NCBI GenBank assembly: GCA_004296955.1 | Contig: SCVB01000030.1 | Span: 1 to 64,000, forward strand | DNA length: 64,000 bases | Reading direction: 5' to 3' | DNA from: Brevundimonas sp. | GTDB lineage: Bacteria; Pseudomonadota; Alphaproteobacteria; Caulobacterales; Caulobacteraceae | In this document: in pieces, positions 18,106 through 26,194 of the stretch | Position numbering within the stretch: position 1 is the stretch's first letter | Layout: each line of letters begins with the position of its first letter | Notes under the pieces: model-generated | Told to the model about the DNA's origin: nothing | The model's input: only the letters and a program-made list of their open reading frames with translations | Database searches by the model: none | Position numbers and translations under genes: made by a program

Positions 18106-19340
18106 TGGCGGCCTTCGACTATGTGGCGGCGGACGCGGGCGGGCGTACGGTGCGCGGCACGCTGACGGCGGCGGACGAGGCGGCGGCGCGGGCCCTGCTG
18201 GCGCGGCGCCGGCTGGCGGCGCTGGAGATCGCGCCCTCGCGCGGGGCGGTGCGCAACGGGGCCCCGGGGCGGAGCCGCACGGAGGCGGCGTCCGGCAAGG
18301 CGGGCCGGCTGGGGGCGCGGACCTTGGCGCTGGTGACGCGCCAGCTGGCCACCCTGGTGACGGTGTCGCCGGTGGAGGAGGCGCTCAGGGCCATCGCCCT
18401 GCAGGCGGACCGGCCGGCGGTGCGGGCCGTGCTGGAGGGGGTGCATGGCGGGGTGCTGGAGGGCCGCCGGCTGTCGGACGCCATGGGGCTGCAGGGCCAG
18501 GCCTTCCCGCCGCTGTACCGGGCCATGGTGTCGGCGGGCGAGACCTCGGGGGCGCTGGCGCCGATCCTGGAGCGGCTGGCCGACGGGCTGGAGCGGGACG
18601 AGACGGTGCGCGGCAAGGTGATCACGGCCCTGGTCTATCCGGCGGTGCTGGCGGTCGTGGCCCTGGGGGTGGTGATCGCCCTGATGGCCTTTGTGGTGCC
18701 GCGGGTGGTGGACCAGTTCGAGAGCATGAACCAGACCCTGCCGCTGCTGACGCGGCTGGTGATCGGCCTGTCGGACGGGTTGCGCGCCTGGGGCTGGCTG
18801 GCGGCGCTGCTGCTGGCGGCGGCCGTCGCCGGCGGCGTGGCCGCCCTGCGCAATCCGGCCCTCCGTCTGCAAGCCGACACCGTCCTCCTGCGCCTGCCGC
18901 TGGTCGGGCGGCTGACGCGCGACCTGCACGGGGCGAAGATGGCGCGGACGCTGTCGACGATGATCGCGGCGGGCCTGCCGGTGCTGGAGGGGCTGACGAT
19001 CACGGCCCGCACCGTGTCCAACCGGCGGCTGCGGCAGGCGACGGAGACCATGGCCGAGGCGGTGCGCGAGGGCGGGGGGCTGTCGGCGGCGATGCGCCGG
19101 GCTGACGTCTTCCCGCCGATCCTGGTGACCATGACCGCCTCGGGCGAGGCGAGCGGGCGGCTGGAGCCGATGATGGAGCGGGCGGCGGACTATCTGGAGC
19201 GGGAGTTCTCGACCTTCACCGCGGTGATGCTGAGCCTGATCGAGCCGGCCATCATCGTGGTCATGGGCGGGGTGGTGGCGGTGATCATCCTGTCGATCCT
19301 GCTGCCCATCCTGCAGATCAACACCCTGGCCATGGGATGA
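18105..19340 (+). CDS. gspF: Type II secretion inner-membrane platform GspF
   Basis: Polytopic platform protein around which pseudopilins are assembled. 411 residues with two T2SSF domains: a cytoplasmic first half (LALVTRQLATLVTVSPVEEA), a helix pair around 165-225 (VITALVYPAVLAVVALGVVI), the second domain (GAKMARTLSTMIAAGLPVLE) and a C-terminal helix (IEPAIIVVMGGVVAVIILSI). Length and order agree with GspF. The ATG shares a base with the gspE stop. Confidence 0.95.
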   Translation: MAAFDYVAADAGGRTVRGTLTAADEAAARALLARRRLAALEIAPSRGAVRNGAPGRSRTEAASGKAGRLGARTLALVTRQLATLVTVSPVEEALRAIALQADRPAVRAVLEGVHGGVLEGRRLSDAMGLQGQAFPPLYRAMVSAGETSGALAPILERLADGLERDETVRGKVITALVYPAVLAVVALGVVIALMAFVVPRVVDQFESMNQTLPLLTRLVIGLSDGLRAWGWLAALLLAAAVAGGVAALRNPALRLQADTVLLRLPLVGRLTRDLHGAKMARTLSTMIAAGLPVLEGLTITARTVSNRRLRQATETMAEAVREGGGLSAAMRRADVFPPILVTMTASGEASGRLEPMMERAADYLEREFSTFTAVMLSLIEPAIIVVMGGVVAVIILSILLPILQINTLAMG

Positions 19341-19349
19341 GGAAATAAC

Positions 19350-19883
19350 ATGCGCACCCTGACATTCTTGCGCCCTATCGCTCGCCGCGCGGCGGCTCGC
19401 TGCTTGAGGGCCTGGCATGCGCGAAGCGCCAGGCCGCGTCGGGTCGACAGGGCGGAGCCCTGTGACCGCGGCCCCCACAGGAAAGGCTTCACCCTGGTGG
19501 AGCTGATGGTGGTGATCGTGATCATCGGCCTGCTGGCGACCGTGGTGGCGATCAATGTCCTGCCCAGCCAGGACCGGGCCATGACGACCAAGGCCAAGGC
19601 CGACATCGCCACCCTCGAACAGGCGATCGAGACCTACCGGCTCGACAATCTGGACTTCCCGGCCGACCTGCAGGCCCTGGTCACGGCCCCGACCGGCCTG
19701 GCCAGCCCGGAACGCTACCGGCCCGGCGGCTATGTCCGCCGCCTGCCCGAGGACCCGTGGGGCGAGCCCTATCAGTACCGCCGTCCGGGCGCCCACGGCG
19801 GCCCGTTCGACGTCTTCTCGTACGGCGCGGACCGCAAGGAAGGGGGCGAGGGCGATGACGCCGACCTCGGCAATTGGAGTTAG
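19350..19883 (+). CDS. gspG: Major pseudopilin GspG with repeat-extended leader
   Basis: Main subunit of the secretion pseudopilus. The mature part, KG|FTLVELMVVIVIIGLLATV onward, has the prepilin-peptidase site, the +5 glutamate and a C-terminal region with DPWGEPYQYRRPG and GADRKEGGEGDDADLGNW, which match the calcium-binding GspG family. The leader is odd: 46 residues instead of 6-8, because residues 8-44 are encoded by a DNA repeat also found in gspH and gspI. No start codon lies between the repeat and the cleavage glycine, so the repeat must be translated. ATG at 19350 has GAGGA 6 bp upstream. Confidence 0.94.
   Translation: MRTLTFLRPIARRAAARCLRAWHARSARPRRVDRAEPCDRGPHRKGFTLVELMVVIVIIGLLATVVAINVLPSQDRAMTTKAKADIATLEQAIETYRLDNLDFPADLQALVTAPTGLASPERYRPGGYVRRLPEDPWGEPYQYRRPGAHGGPFDVFSYGADRKEGGEGDDADLGNWS
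19371..19479 (+). repeat. Leader repeat, copy 1 (in gspG)
   Basis: First of three near-identical segments, here read in frame as leader residues ending PRRVDRAEPCDRGPH. It contains hairpin-forming parts: GGCCTGGC...GCCAGGCC and ACAGGGC-GGA-GCCCTGT. It differs from copies 2 and 3 mainly by GGCCTGGC in place of GCGGGGC. Confidence 0.9.
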
Positions 19884-20418
19884 AGGCGCTACCGCTCGCG
19901 ACGCGGTCGCTCGCTGCTTGAGCGCGGGGCATGCGCGAAGCGCCAGGCCGCGTCGGGTCGACAGGGCGGAGCCCTGTGACCGCGGCCCCTGCAAACAAGG
20001 CTTTACCCTCGTCGAGCTGCTGATGGTGATCGCCATCCTCGGCCTGGCGGCCGGGGCGGTCGCCCTGTCCGTACCCGATCCGCGGCCGTCGGTGGCCGCG
20101 GACGCCGAGCGGTTCGCGGCCCGGCTGAGCCGGGCCCGCGAGGAGGCCATCCTGTCCAACCGTCCGGTGGCGGTCGAGGCGACGGCGACGGGCTATGGCT
20201 TCTCGGTCTTCGACGGGGCCGCATGGTCGGCGCTGGATGAGGGGCCGTTCGGCCCGGAGACCTGGACGGCGGGGACGACGGTCGCGCCCCCGATCCCGCC
20301 GCGGCTGGTGTTCGACGCCACCGGCGCGGTCGAGCCCGCCGCCCTGACCCTGACCCGCGAGGGCCGCAGCCGCACCGTCACGGTCGACGGCGCCGGCGAG
20401 GTGACGCTCCATGAGTGA
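19855..20418 (+). CDS. gspH: Minor pseudopilin GspH with repeat-extended leader
   Basis: Minor pseudopilin of the tip complex, 187 residues from an ATG at 19855 that overlaps the end of gspG by 29 bp and follows GGCGAGGGCG. The mature part begins QG|FTLVELLMVIAILGLAAGAV and contains the GspH-type core (SRAREEAILSNRPVAVEATA). The leader is about 49 residues, most of it from repeat copy 2. If the start were instead the in-frame TTG inside the repeat, the leader would still be near 28 residues. Confidence 0.88.
   Translation: MTPTSAIGVRGATARDAVARCLSAGHARSARPRRVDRAEPCDRGPCKQGFTLVELLMVIAILGLAAGAVALSVPDPRPSVAADAERFAARLSRAREEAILSNRPVAVEATATGYGFSVFDGAAWSALDEGPFGPETWTAGTTVAPPIPPRLVFDATGAVEPAALTLTREGRSRTVTVDGAGEVTLHE
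19885..19990 (+). repeat. Leader repeat, copy 2 (in gspH)
   Basis: Second copy, same strand and same reading frame relative to the cleavage site as copy 1. The core from GCATGCGCGAAGCGCCAGGC to CGCGGCCCC is base-for-base identical in all three copies; the 5' edge varies (CGACGCGGTC in place of CCGCGCGGCGG). Confidence 0.9.
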
Positions 20419-20884
20419 AGCGGGTTTGGGCGCTAACGCTCGCCGCGCGGCGGCTCGCTGCTTGAGCGCGGGGCATGCGCGAAGCGCCAGGCCGCGTCGG
20501 GTCGACAGGGCGGAGCCCTGTGACCGCGGCCCCCACAAAGAAGGCTTTACGTTGATCGAACTGCTGGTGGCCCTGGCGGTGTTCAGCCTGGCGGCCATGG
20601 CCCTGCTCAACCTGTCCGGCGAGAACACCCGCTCGGCCGCCCGCGTCGAGGCCCGCACCCTCGGCGGCGTCGTGGCCGAGAACCTCGCCGTCGAGGCCAT
20701 GATCGCCCCGACCGCCGCCGAAGGAACCGTCTCGGGCCGCACCGACCTGGCCGGCCGCCCCTGGCGCTGGACCCGCACCACCACCGCCACCGACGATCCC
20801 GACCTGCTGCGCATCGACATCCGCGTCCGCGACCCCGAAGCCCAGGCCGCCCAACGCACCCTGTTCCGGTCCAGATCGCGATGA
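20411..20884 (+). CDS. gspI: Minor pseudopilin GspI with repeat-extended leader
   Basis: Minor pseudopilin of 157 residues. ATG at 20411 overlaps the gspH stop by 8 bp, with GAGGTGA upstream. The mature part begins EG|FTLIELLVALAVFSLAAMAL and includes NTRSAARVEARTLGGVVAEN, as in GspI. The leader is about 45 residues, with residues 7-42 from repeat copy 3. The +5 glutamate is kept, so processing by prepilin peptidase should be possible. Confidence 0.9.
   Translation: MSEAGLGANARRAAARCLSAGHARSARPRRVDRAEPCDRGPHKEGFTLIELLVALAVFSLAAMALLNLSGENTRSAARVEARTLGGVVAENLAVEAMIAPTAAEGTVSGRTDLAGRPWRWTRTTTATDDPDLLRIDIRVRDPEAQAAQRTLFRSRSR
20429..20537 (+). repeat. Leader repeat, copy 3 (in gspI)
   Basis: Third copy. 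Its 5' edge GGCGCTAACGCTCGCCGCGC resembles copy 1 while its middle matches copy 2, so the copies form a mosaic. Encodes leader residues ending PRRVDRAEPCDRGPH. Confidence 0.9.
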
Positions 20885-21474
20885 TGAAGACGCGCGCCGG
20901 CTTCACCCTGGTCGAGGTGATGATCTCCCTGCTGATCTTCGCCATGCTGGCGGGCGCGGGCGCCGCTGTGCTGAGCGCCACGATCGACAACCGTTTCGCC
21001 ATCAAGGCGGCCAGCGACCGGGTCGGGGATCTGCAGCGCATGCGCGGCCTGCTGCGGGCCGACCTCGGCCAGGCCACGGCCCGTCGCTCGCGCGGGCCCA
21101 CGGGCCGGCCGTCGCCCCAGCCCCTCATCGGCGCCGCCACCCCCGGCGATCCCGTCCTGGTGCTGAACCGCGCCGGCTGGAGCAATCCGGGCGAACAGGC
21201 GCGGCCGTCGCTGCAAAGGGTCGAGTACCGGCTGGTCGGGGACCGGCTGGAACGGCGCGCCTCAAGTCATCTGGACGGCGCCCGGCCGGGCCCGCCCCAG
21301 GTGCTCTATCGCGGGGTGAGCGACGTCGCCGTAGCCTTCGTGCGGGACGGGGAGGCGGCCCCGGCCTTTATCTCCAGCCTCGACCGGCCGCTGCCGGACG
21401 CGGTGCGGATCAGCATGACGGTCAAGGGCTACGGCCGGATCGACCAGCTGTTCATCGTCGGAAGCGGCCAGTGA
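20881..21474 (+). CDS. gspJ: Minor pseudopilin GspJ
   Basis: Tip pseudopilin of 197 residues with a normal short leader: MMKTRAG|FTLVEVMISLLIFAML. The body has GspJ-like features including QRMRGLLRADLGQATARRS and a C-terminal LPDAVRISMTVKGYGRIDQL. ATG at 20881 or 20884 overlaps the gspI stop. Lacking the repeat, it shows the leader length expected for its neighbours. Confidence 0.92.
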   Translation: MMKTRAGFTLVEVMISLLIFAMLAGAGAAVLSATIDNRFAIKAASDRVGDLQRMRGLLRADLGQATARRSRGPTGRPSPQPLIGAATPGDPVLVLNRAGWSNPGEQARPSLQRVEYRLVGDRLERRASSHLDGARPGPPQVLYRGVSDVAVAFVRDGEAAPAFISSLDRPLPDAVRISMTVKGYGRIDQLFIVGSGQ

Positions 21475-22457
21475 GCGGCCCGCGGCGCGAGCGCGAAGGC
21501 ATGGCCCTGCTGACGGTGCTGTTGCTGGTCGCCGTCATGTCCGTGGTGGCGGTGGCGATCCTCGACGATGTGCGCTTTTCCGTGCGCCGCGCCACCAATG
21601 TCGAGGCCGGCAGCCAGGCCCAGTGGTACGCCGCCGGGGCCGAGGCCCTGGCGCGACGCCGGATCGCCAGCCTGCTGGCCGCCGGGCCAACCCGCACCCC
21701 GCTGGAGCCCGACTGGAACGGGCGGTCGATGCGCTTCCCGATCGACGGCGGGGCCCTCACCGTCGCCGTCTCCGACGGCCAGGCCTGTTTCAACCTGAAC
21801 AGCCTCGTCCTCGGCGTGGGCGAGGACCTGACCGCGCGGCCGCTCGGGGCGGCGCAGTTCCGGGCCCTGGGCCGGGCCGTCGGCGCGCCAGACAGCCGGA
21901 TGCGGGCGATCGCCGACGCCCTGACCGACTGGCTCGACGCCGACACGACGCCCCTGCCCCTGGGCGCCGAGGACGGCGCCTACGCCGGCCTGGCCACGCC
22001 CTATCGCACAGGCGGGGTGATGCTGGCCGAGGTCAGCGAACTGCGCGCGGTGAAGGGGGTGGACGCCGAAACCTACCGCCGCCTGAGGCCTTGGGTCTGC
22101 GCCCTTCCGACCTCGCGGCTGTCGCCCCTGAACGTCAACACCCTGACCCCCGACCAGGCCCCGCTGTTGTCCATGCTGACGGACGGCGCGATCGGTCCCG
22201 AGCGGGCCCGGGCCGTGATCGCGGCGCGCCCGCGCGACGGCTGGGCCGACCCCGAGGCCTTCTGGACCCAGTCCGCCCTGGCCGCGGTGACCGTCGATCC
22301 GGAGGCGCGCGACCAGATCACCGTCCTGACCCGCTTCTTCGACCTCAGGGTCGACGTCGAGCTGGGAGGGACCCATACCGTCCGCACCGCCCTGCTGGAG
22401 GCCGGCTCCGACGGCCGCGTGCGCACCGTCATCCAGCGCTGGACACCCGAAGAATGA
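21471..22457 (+). CDS. gspK: Minor pseudopilin GspK
   Basis: The large tip pseudopilin, 328 residues, GTG start overlapping the gspJ stop. The leader region reads SGPRREREG|MALLTVLLLVAVMSVVAVAI; GspK characteristically lacks the +5 glutamate. The body contains CFNLNSLV and LNVNTLTPDQAPLLSML, matching the helical GspK domain. Caps the GspH-I-J-K complex. Confidence 0.93.
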   Translation: MSGPRREREGMALLTVLLLVAVMSVVAVAILDDVRFSVRRATNVEAGSQAQWYAAGAEALARRRIASLLAAGPTRTPLEPDWNGRSMRFPIDGGALTVAVSDGQACFNLNSLVLGVGEDLTARPLGAAQFRALGRAVGAPDSRMRAIADALTDWLDADTTPLPLGAEDGAYAGLATPYRTGGVMLAEVSELRAVKGVDAETYRRLRPWVCALPTSRLSPLNVNTLTPDQAPLLSMLTDGAIGPERARAVIAARPRDGWADPEAFWTQSALAAVTVDPEARDQITVLTRFFDLRVDVELGGTHTVRTALLEAGSDGRVRTVIQRWTPEE

Positions 22458-23560
22458 AGCCGATCCGCCTGATCCTGATCCCCGAACCCGGCAATCAGCC
22501 CGCGCCCTATCTGGTGGTCGAGGACGGCATGGTGCGCGAACGCGGCCTGCTGTCGCTGGACGCGGCCGAGCGACCGGAGCCGATGCGCACCGTCGCGGTG
22601 GCGCCGGGGGCGGATGTGATGATCCGTTGGCTGGACCTGCCCGCTGGCGGCCCGATGCAGCAACGCGCCGCCGCCCTGTGGATGCTCAAGGACTCGCTCG
22701 CGGCGCCGGCCGACCGGCTGGCGCTGGCCCTCGGGCCGATGCCGACAAGGGGCGAGCCCCGCCTGGTCGCCGTGGTCAGCCTGTCGCTGCTGCAGGCCTG
22801 GACGGACTATCTCGACGCTCTCGGGGTGCGCGCCGACGTCATCGTGCCCGATGTCCTGACCGTCCCGGAGCCGGTAGACGGCGACCAGCTGAACGCCGTC
22901 GTCTTCGGCTCGGCCACGGCCCTGCGCGGCGCCGGCTTCGCGGCCAGCGTCCAGGCCGATCTGGTCGACCTCGTCGCCGGACCCCGCCGCGTCGTCGCCA
23001 TCGGGGACGAGGCCGCGGTTGAACGGGCCCTGGTCGCGGCGGCCCTGGCCCCGTCCGTCAATCTGTTGGCCGATCCGGGCCGCACCGGCGCCGCCGCCGT
23101 CCGGCGCGGATGGGCCCGCGCCGCGGCCCTGGCGGGACTGCTGGCGGTCTCGCCCCTGGTCCTGATCGCCGCCGCGGCGGCGCGCGACGAATCGAACGCC
23201 CGGCGCGACGCCGGACGGGCCCGCGCCGAGATCGTCCGCGCGGCGCCCGATCTGGCCGCCGCCGCCGATCCCGTGGAGGCCCTGCGCCGGCGCGTCCGCG
23301 CCGCGCCGCCGCCCGGGGGCGTCGTGGCCGCGACGGCGGCCCTCTACGCCGCGGTCGAGTCGGTCGAGGGGGCCGAGCTGGACCTGCTGATCGTCGATCC
23401 CGAGGCCGGCATGAAGGCCAGCATCACCCACGGCGACTACCAGGACATCGGGGTCATCGCCGGCTCCCTGCAGGCGCACGGCCTGCAACTGACGGAAACC
23501 GGCACCCTCGACGACCAGGGCCGTATCGTCAGCGACATCACGATCGGAGCAGCCCGATGA
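22454..23560 (+). CDS. gspL: Type II secretion protein GspL
   Basis: Bitopic inner-membrane protein that recruits GspE. 368 residues: an actin-like cytoplasmic domain (MKPIRLILIPEPGNQ to about 210), one membrane helix (AAALAGLLAVSPLVLIAAAA) and a periplasmic ferredoxin-like domain (AELDLLIVDPEAGMKASITH). ATG overlaps the gspK stop by 4 bp (ATGA). Sequence conservation in GspL is low, so identity rests on layout, helix position and place in the operon. Confidence 0.87.
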   Translation: MKPIRLILIPEPGNQPAPYLVVEDGMVRERGLLSLDAAERPEPMRTVAVAPGADVMIRWLDLPAGGPMQQRAAALWMLKDSLAAPADRLALALGPMPTRGEPRLVAVVSLSLLQAWTDYLDALGVRADVIVPDVLTVPEPVDGDQLNAVVFGSATALRGAGFAASVQADLVDLVAGPRRVVAIGDEAAVERALVAAALAPSVNLLADPGRTGAAAVRRGWARAAALAGLLAVSPLVLIAAAAARDESNARRDAGRARAEIVRAAPDLAAAADPVEALRRRVRAAPPPGGVVAATAALYAAVESVEGAELDLLIVDPEAGMKASITHGDYQDIGVIAGSLQAHGLQLTETGTLDDQGRIVSDITIGAAR

Positions 23561-24048
23561 ACCGGATCATGAGCCTTGCGGCCCATTGGTGGGGCGGGCG
23601 CACCGTGCGCGAGCGGCGCATGGTGGCGGTGATGAACCTGTTGCTGCTGGCCGTCGTGGTCTCCCTGGGCGTCGTCCGGCCGGTGCTGGACTGGCGGGCG
23701 GCGGCCGCGGACCGTGCGGCCGTCGCCGCCGACGTCCTCGTCGAGGTTCGCGCCGCGGTCGCGGCCATCCGGCCCGCCGGTTCGACGGCGTCCGCCCCGG
23801 CCGAAGGGCTGGAGCCCCTGGTCCGCCGCACGGCGGAGGCCGCGGGGCTTGACGTCGTGACCCTGATGAGCCCGTCCGGACAGCTGGGATTTCAGCTTTC
23901 CCGGGTCGGGTCCGGGGCGCTGTTCGCCTGGCTGGCGGTCCTTGAGACCGACCATCGTCTGACGATCTGCAGCCTGGGCGTCACCGAAAACGCCGACGCC
24001 ACCCTGAATGTCGAGGGAGCCGTGTCCGCGGCAGGCTGCGCGGGCTGA
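23557..24048 (+). CDS. gspM: Type II secretion protein GspM
   Basis: Partner of GspL, 163 residues. A short cytoplasmic part (WWGGRTVRERRM) precedes one membrane helix (VMNLLLLAVVVSLGVVRPVL) and a periplasmic domain ending in a cysteine-containing tail (TICSLGVTENADATLNVEGA). ATG overlaps the gspL stop. It closes the operon; no gspN or gspO prepilin peptidase gene follows, so the peptidase must be encoded elsewhere. Confidence 0.87.
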   Translation: MNRIMSLAAHWWGGRTVRERRMVAVMNLLLLAVVVSLGVVRPVLDWRAAAADRAAVAADVLVEVRAAVAAIRPAGSTASAPAEGLEPLVRRTAEAAGLDVVTLMSPSGQLGFQLSRVGSGALFAWLAVLETDHRLTICSLGVTENADATLNVEGAVSAAGCAG

Positions 24049-24108
24049 ACCGGGAGGTCCGGACCGATGGCGGCAGGGGTATGTCAAACTTCCTACGCCA
24101 AACTGTCG

Positions 24109-24114
24109 TATAAT
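24109..24114 (+). promoter_or_regulatory. Candidate -10 element TATAAT
   Basis: A perfect TATAAT within an AT-rich patch (24104-24122), 71 bp upstream of the small exported-protein gene at 24186. No good -35 TTGACA lies 16-18 bp upstream, so the promoter may need an activator. Confidence 0.4.
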
Positions 24115-24185
24115 ATTTACAATCGCTGCATTTGGCGCATTATCCCTCCGGGTCCTGATGGTTTCAGGCGTTCGGGAGAGACAGG

Positions 24186-24494
24186 ATGCGTGCTTTCAAA
24201 CCCCTTTTCGGCCTCGCGGCCCTGGCCGCCGCCCTTCTTCCCGCTGGTCTGGCGAGCGCCGGCGACGCGGGAGAGTCCCGGGCCCAGGCCCGTCCGGTGC
24301 TGATCTGCGCCACCGACGACGCGACCCGTCGGGCCTTCATTCGTGAGCATGGGGCGCCGCCGGTCTTCGTCACGGCGCGCGAAGCCCTGTCCGTGCGGGC
24401 CTCGGATCCGGCCTGGGAGACGCCTCGCTGCATGACGGCGCGCGAGCATGCCCGCTTCCGGGACGCCGCGACGAGCTACGCCGCCGTTCGCTAG
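24186..24494 (+). CDS. Small exported protein of unknown function
   Basis: 102 residues with a signal peptide (MRAFKPLFGLAALAAALLPA, cut near ASAG). The mature part has two cysteines, in VLICATDDATRR and PRCMTAREHARF, that could form a disulphide in the periplasm. A GGGAGAGACAGG ribosome site precedes the ATG. It is separated from gspM by 137 bp with its own AT-rich promoter, so it is probably not part of the secretion operon. I do not recognise the family. Confidence 0.7.
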   Translation: MRAFKPLFGLAALAAALLPAGLASAGDAGESRAQARPVLICATDDATRRAFIREHGAPPVFVTAREALSVRASDPAWETPRCMTAREHARFRDAATSYAAVR

Positions 24495-24511
24495 GGCCGC
24501 GGACCGGATGG

Positions 24512-24598
<87 letters not shown>

Positions 24599-24729
24599 TT
24601 CCGGGCCGGCCCGCCGCTTGCGGCAGGCCGGGTGGTCCCCACGGGGGAACCGGCCGCATAGCGCCAAACGGGGCGTTAACCAAAGCGGAAATGTCTTCGG
24701 CCATCCTGCCGGCCGTCAAGGGCGGGGTC

Positions 24730-25530
24730 ATGGCCGGTTATCTTCGCACCAAAGCGCTCAGGAGCCTGCTCGCCGTCGGCCTGCTGTCCCTGCTCGCCGC
24801 CTGCGCCGTCGGGGTCCGGCCCGAGGCGACGCGCCTGCCGGTGGTGACCGACCCGGCTCCCATCGTCTCCGGCACCATGCGCGCCTACCAGGTGCGGGGG
24901 CGCTGGTATCGCCCGGCCGAACAGCCCGGTTATGACGAGACCGGCATGGCGTCCTGGTACGGCGACCAGTTCAACGGCCGGCCTACGGCAACGGGCGAGC
25001 GGTTCGACATGCATGCGCTGACGGCGGCCCACAAGACGCTGCCGCTGCCGGGTCTGGTCGAGGTGACCAACCTGGCCAACGGCCGCCGCATCGTCGTGCG
25101 GGTCAACGACCGCGGGCCGTTCGTCGACAACCGGATCATCGACCTGTCGCGCGGCGCCGCCGACGCCCTGGGCATGCTGCAGGCGGGGGTGGGCGAAGTC
25201 CGGGTCCGTTATCTGGGCCGGGCCCCGCGCGCCGGCGGCGGGACCACCCTGCAATATGCGGCCGCGGACGAGCGGTCGCGCGAGCCCGCGGCCCGTCCCC
25301 TTTCTGCGGGCGCCGCCTACTGGATCCAGGCCGGGGCCTTTTCCGACCGTCGCGCCGCCCGGCGGGTCGCCGACCAGCTGGGCGACCGGGCCACGGTCGA
25401 CGGAGACCGCAACGACGGCCTGTTCCGGGTCCTGGTCGGTCCCTGGCCGGATCCGAACGCCGCTGAACGCTCGCGCCAGGCGGTGATCGCACGCGGATAC
25501 GCCGACGCCCTGTTGATATCGGCGCGGTGA
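24730..25530 (+). CDS. rlpA: RlpA-family septal lytic transglycosylase lipoprotein
   Basis: Outer-membrane lipoprotein that cuts naked glycan strands at the division site. 266 residues from the ATG at 24730: signal peptide with lipobox LLAAC, a double-psi beta-barrel (GMASWYGDQFNGRPTATGER, then VRVNDRGPFVDNRIIDLSRG) at about 70-170 and a C-terminal SPOR domain (YWIQAGAFSDRRAARRVADQ) that binds denuded peptidoglycan. An upstream in-frame ATG at 24691 would bury the signal peptide and is less likely. Next to the tRNA-Ser gene and 37 bp before tmk. Confidence 0.9.
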   Translation: MAGYLRTKALRSLLAVGLLSLLAACAVGVRPEATRLPVVTDPAPIVSGTMRAYQVRGRWYRPAEQPGYDETGMASWYGDQFNGRPTATGERFDMHALTAAHKTLPLPGLVEVTNLANGRRIVVRVNDRGPFVDNRIIDLSRGAADALGMLQAGVGEVRVRYLGRAPRAGGGTTLQYAAADERSREPAARPLSAGAAYWIQAGAFSDRRAARRVADQLGDRATVDGDRNDGLFRVLVGPWPDPNAAERSRQAVIARGYADALLISAR

Positions 25531-25567
25531 GGGTTGCGTAGCGGGCCGCCGTCGCCATTGTGCGCCG

Positions 25568-26194
25568 GTGACCCAGGGCAGATTCATCACCTTTGAAGGC
25601 GGGGAGGGGACCGGCAAGTCGACCCAGGCCGCGCGCCTGGTCGAGCGGTTGCGCGCGCTCGACAGGGAGGTCGTCCAGACCCGCGAGCCGGGGGGCTCGC
25701 CGGGGGCCGAGGACATCCGCGCCATCGCCCTGAACGGCGACGCCGGACGCTGGTCGCCCATGACCGAGACCCTGCTGATGTTCGCCGCCCGCTCGGACCA
25801 TCTGGAGCGCACCATCCGGCCGGCGCTGGAGGCCGGGCGCTGGGTGGTGTGCGACCGGTTCGCCGATTCCAGTCGGGCGTATCAGGGCGTCGGCGGCGGC
25901 ACGCCGGCCGAGTTCATCGAATCGCTGGACGCCGCCATCGTCGGCGCGACCCAGCCGGACCTGACCCTGGTCTTCGACCTGCCGGTCGAGGTCGGGCTGG
26001 AGCGGGCCTTTGGCCGGGGCCTGTTTGAGACGCGGTTCGAGTCCAAGGGGCTGGAGTTTCACGAACGCCTGCGGCGCGGCTTCCTCGAGATCGCGGCCCG
26101 GCACGCCGAACGCTGTGTGATCATCGACGCCGACGGCGATCAGGACACGGTGGCCGCCCGGGTCTGGGCCGCCGTCGAGGCGCGGCTGTCGTGA
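25568..26194 (+). CDS. tmk: Thymidylate kinase
   Basis: Phosphorylates dTMP to dTDP for DNA synthesis in the cytoplasm. 208 residues, GTG start. P-loop FEGGEGTGKSTQ, DR(F) motif VVCDRFADSSRAYQG, and a lid region RAFGRGLFETRFESKG. Its stop overlaps the holB GTG by 4 bp; the tmk-holB pair is common in bacteria and links dTTP supply with replication. Confidence 0.96.
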   Translation: MTQGRFITFEGGEGTGKSTQAARLVERLRALDREVVQTREPGGSPGAEDIRAIALNGDAGRWSPMTETLLMFAARSDHLERTIRPALEAGRWVVCDRFADSSRAYQGVGGGTPAEFIESLDAAIVGATQPDLTLVFDLPVEVGLERAFGRGLFETRFESKGLEFHERLRRGFLEIAARHAERCVIIDADGDQDTVAARVWAAVEARLS

